Below the pieces are notes generated by a model. The model was not told the DNA's origin, did not search any database, and worked only from the letters and a program-made list of their open reading frames with translations. DNA of 64,000 nt from Alistipes sp. (GTDB lineage Bacteria; Bacteroidota; Bacteroidia; Bacteroidales; Rikenellaceae), in contig JAGBAX010000008.1 in the NCBI GenBank assembly GCA_017938765.1, positions 62,001 through 126,000 of the forward strand, in the 5' to 3' direction. The position numbers were made by a program, and so were the translations under genes. This document shows, piece after piece, positions 62,082-64,000 of the stretch; within the stretch, counting starts at the first letter, position 1, and every line of letters begins with the position of its first letter.

Positions 62082-62828
62082 ATGGACTTTATCTATCCAC
62101 TATTCATTGCACTACTTCCCGTAGCTCTACTTGTATACTACATCTTTAATAAAGACACCGAAAAAGAGCCCGTAAAGGAGCTATGGATTGCCTTTGGGTT
62201 TGGAGTTATCTCACTTTTTGTGTCACTCTTTTTCTCCCTGCCATTTGGAGAACTTGGACTATACACCGACGAGCCATCCACCATATTAGAGGCCATAGAT
62301 GCATCATTTTGGAGCGCTGCTATTCCTGAAGAGATTGCTAAGCTTATAATGCTCTGGCTCTTTATGCGCAGATGTAAAGAGTACGACCAATATATGGATG
62401 GCATTATCTACGCAGTGTGCATATCACTGGGTTTCGCTGCTATAGAGAATATAATGTATGTATTTGATAGCGAGGAGTGGATGAGTACGGGCATACTCCG
62501 CGCTCTTACCGCTGTTCCGGGGCACTACTGCTTTGGAGTGTTGATGGGTTACTACTATTCAAAGGTAGAGTTTGGACACCACGCAACAGTAAAAGACAAA
62601 ATAATGGTACTCCTTGCACCAATCATCACACACGGAATCTATGATGCTCTTCTATTTGTTGGAGCGCTGTATGCTGACACAGAATTAGATATAATAATTC
62701 TTCCTATTGTCGCGCTGTTTATATATTTCATCTACAAACTTCACAAATATTGCAGTAAACGCATAAGTGACACATTAGAACAAGACAGACTTGACATAGC
62801 ACTCCGAGATGGAGGCAAAGATAAGTAG
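62082..62828 (+). CDS. PrsW-family membrane protease
   Basis: A 248-residue polytopic membrane protein with PrsW/CAAX-like protease features: IPEEIAKLIMLW (about residue 88, the Glu-Glu pair), FAAIENIMYV (about 125), AVPGHYCFGVLMG (about 150) and a late THGIYDALLF. These are the conserved acidic and His residues of the family. PrsW of Bacillus subtilis cleaves an anti-sigma factor; no sigma/anti-sigma pair is seen here. It begins 57 nt after the YhhN-like gene and is followed by a terminator. Confidence 0.87.
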   Translation: MDFIYPLFIALLPVALLVYYIFNKDTEKEPVKELWIAFGFGVISLFVSLFFSLPFGELGLYTDEPSTILEAIDASFWSAAIPEEIAKLIMLWLFMRRCKEYDQYMDGIIYAVCISLGFAAIENIMYVFDSEEWMSTGILRALTAVPGHYCFGVLMGYYYSKVEFGHHATVKDKIMVLLAPIITHGIYDALLFVGALYADTELDIIILPIVALFIYFIYKLHKYCSKRISDTLEQDRLDIALRDGGKDK

Positions 62829-62860
62829 ATGACAGAGCCTGTTTCGGCTCTGTCATTTTG
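62829..62860 (+). terminator. Terminator after the PrsW-like gene
   Basis: An 11-bp stem (62829-62839 with 62846-62856), containing ACAGAGCC and GGCTCTGT, has a 6-nt loop. ATTTTGTC follows. It starts directly after the stop codon. Confidence 0.75.
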
Positions 62861-62908
62861 TCTGCCAAATTGTCACAAGTAAGTATATAAACAATATTGG
62901 CACACCCT

Positions 62909-62937
62909 TTGACCTTAACTACAGCAGTCAATAATTA
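62909..62937 (+). promoter_or_regulatory. Possible alternative-type promoter of htpG
   Basis: TTGACC and TAATTA with a 17-bp spacer look more like the common bacterial -35/-10 pair than like the Bacteroidota consensus. The predicted start is 5-10 nt downstream, with a leader of about 10 nt. Tentative, because AT-rich sequence gives such matches by chance. Confidence 0.22.
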
Positions 62938-62952
62938 ATAAAACTATATAAA

Positions 62953-64000
62953 ATGGAGAGCAATATTAAAAATGGAACTATCGGTGTTACAACCGAGAAC
63001 ATCTTCCCAGTAATCAAACAATTCCTCTACTCTGATCAAGAGATTTTCTTGCGTGAGCTTGTTGCCAACGCTGTTGATGCAACAGAGAAACTCAAGACAT
63101 TAGCAACCACTGGCACATTTAACGGTGAGGTAGGAGAGGTAAATATCCAAGTGGCTGTAGATAAGGACAACAAGACTCTTACTATTACTGACCGAGGCAT
63201 AGGTATGACAGCTGATGAGGTTAATCGCTACATCAACCAGATTGCCTTTTCAAGTGCAGAGGAGTGGGTTGAGAAGTATAAAAATCAGTCAATAATCGGT
63301 CACTTTGGACTTGGCTTCTACAGCGCCTTTATGGTTGCAGACAAGGTTGAGATTTTCACTCAGTCTTACAAAACCGATGCAAAGGCCGTACACTGGAGCT
63401 GTACAGGCTCGCCAGAGTATGAGATGGAGGAGATAGAGGATAGTCGTGACCGAGGTACAACAATCGTTCTTCATCTATCAGATGATTGTCTGGAGTATAC
63501 AGAGAGCAGCCGCATTAGCCAGTTGCTAAACAAGTATTGCCACTTTATGGCTGTGCCTATCGTATTTGACAGTAAGACTATCAATAATACAGAGCCGCTG
63601 TGGAAGGTTAAGCCATCCGAGATTACCGACGAGCAGTACAAGGAGTTCTATCAGGAGCTATATCCTATGTCAGAGGAGCCACTGTTCCACATACACCTCA
63701 ATATTGACTATCCGTTCCACCTAACTGGTATTCTCTACTTCCCACGCATCAAAAACAACTTTGATATTCAGCGCAACAAGATTTCACTCTACTGCAATCA
63801 GGTATTTGTTACCGACTCGGTAGAGGGTATTGTTCCAGAGTATCTGACACTGCTACACGGAGTTATTGACTCGCCAGATATTCCACTCAATGTATCTCGC
63901 TCATATCTTCAGTCAGATAGCAATGTAAAGAAGATTTCAAACTACATCACCCGTAAAGTCGCAGACCGTTTGACAGAGCTGTTTACAACTGCGCGAGAGC
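62953..64000 (+). CDS. htpG: Chaperone HtpG (Hsp90 family), cut by right edge
   Basis: The first 349 residues of the bacterial Hsp90 chaperone. The GHKL ATPase domain shows FLRELVANAVDATEKL, with the usual Asn-Ala-x-Asp pattern (about residue 35), the ATP-lid motif DRGIGMTADEV (about 80) and GHFGLGFYSAFMVAD (about 115). The middle domain starts near residue 230 with its Arg loop in QRNKISLY. The conserved SNASDA motif reads ANAVDA here. Transcription probably begins in the intergenic region after the terminator at 62829. The rest of the gene lies beyond base 64000. Confidence 0.96.
   Translation, partial: MESNIKNGTIGVTTENIFPVIKQFLYSDQEIFLRELVANAVDATEKLKTLATTGTFNGEVGEVNIQVAVDKDNKTLTITDRGIGMTADEVNRYINQIAFSSAEEWVEKYKNQSIIGHFGLGFYSAFMVADKVEIFTQSYKTDAKAVHWSCTGSPEYEMEEIEDSRDRGTTIVLHLSDDCLEYTESSRISQLLNKYCHFMAVPIVFDSKTINNTEPLWKVKPSEITDEQYKEFYQELYPMSEEPLFHIHLNIDYPFHLTGILYFPRIKNNFDIQRNKISLYCNQVFVTDSVEGIVPEYLTLLHGVIDSPDIPLNVSRSYLQSDSNVKKISNYITRKVADRLTELFTTARE

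Overview
The window is a chromosomal segment of a member of the order Bacteroidales (phylum Bacteroidota). Evidence for this is a complete starch-utilisation (Sus) locus with SusC/SusD/SusE/SusF proteins, many SpII lipoproteins, fimbrillin-like N-terminal modules, and recurrent promoters of the Bacteroidota type (TTTG, 19-21 bp, TAnnTTTG) with little Shine-Dalgarno signal. A family or genus cannot be fixed from the sequence alone; Rikenellaceae or a related family is possible. I saw no rRNA, tRNA, CRISPR array, insertion sequence or prophage.

Region 1 (1-15.8 kb): a LytS-type membrane histidine kinase, cut by the left edge, is transcribed divergently from a sus operon. The operon runs MFS sugar transporter, susC, susD, susE, susF, compact GH13 amylase lipoprotein, SusA-like GH13 lipoprotein and susB (GH97). 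It ends at a strong terminator, and strong hairpins lie between susE and susF and between susF and the first amylase. Together the proteins bind starch at the surface, cut it, import oligosaccharides, degrade them in the periplasm and carry the sugars into the cytoplasm. No SusR-like regulator is present.

Region 2 (15.8-29.1 kb): a second transcription unit opens with two tandem paralogous secreted proteins (PEGA-like repeats plus repeated Lcl_C/DUF1566-like modules). It continues with a dicarboxylate/amino-acid symporter, a DUF1893 protein and a nitroreductase. A head-GIN protein coupled to an AddB-like nuclease follows, then rlmB-smpB-tsaB.

Region 3 (29.1-47.5 kb, mostly minus strand): ROK regulator-GNAT-rpe-ABC-F, fabD, a fimbrillin-metallophosphoesterase fusion, and a tripartite RND efflux operon. 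Next come a tiny plus-strand histone-H1-like gene (42714-42890), a YtfJ-like protein with a BamA/TamA-like outer-membrane protein, a low-molecular-weight tyrosine phosphatase and an alpha-L-rhamnosidase-like lipoprotein. A perfect 23-bp inverted repeat sits between fabD and the ROK gene.

Region 4 (47.5-64 kb): a 42-residue protein of unknown function precedes a four-part surface metalloprotease (fimbrillin-like, LRR-like, thioredoxin-like, M64 peptidase). After it lie glmM-dipeptidase-metallophosphoesterase on the minus strand, and uridine phosphorylase, dnaN, exonuclease, a LysM/periplasmic-binding fusion, rex, a short ribF, a thioesterase, a YhhN-like protein, a PrsW-like protease and the start of htpG on the plus strand.

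The least explained content is the tandem PEGA/Lcl_C pair, the small protein before the M64 protease, the fimbrillin-enzyme fusions, the intercistronic sus hairpins and the 23-bp palindrome.
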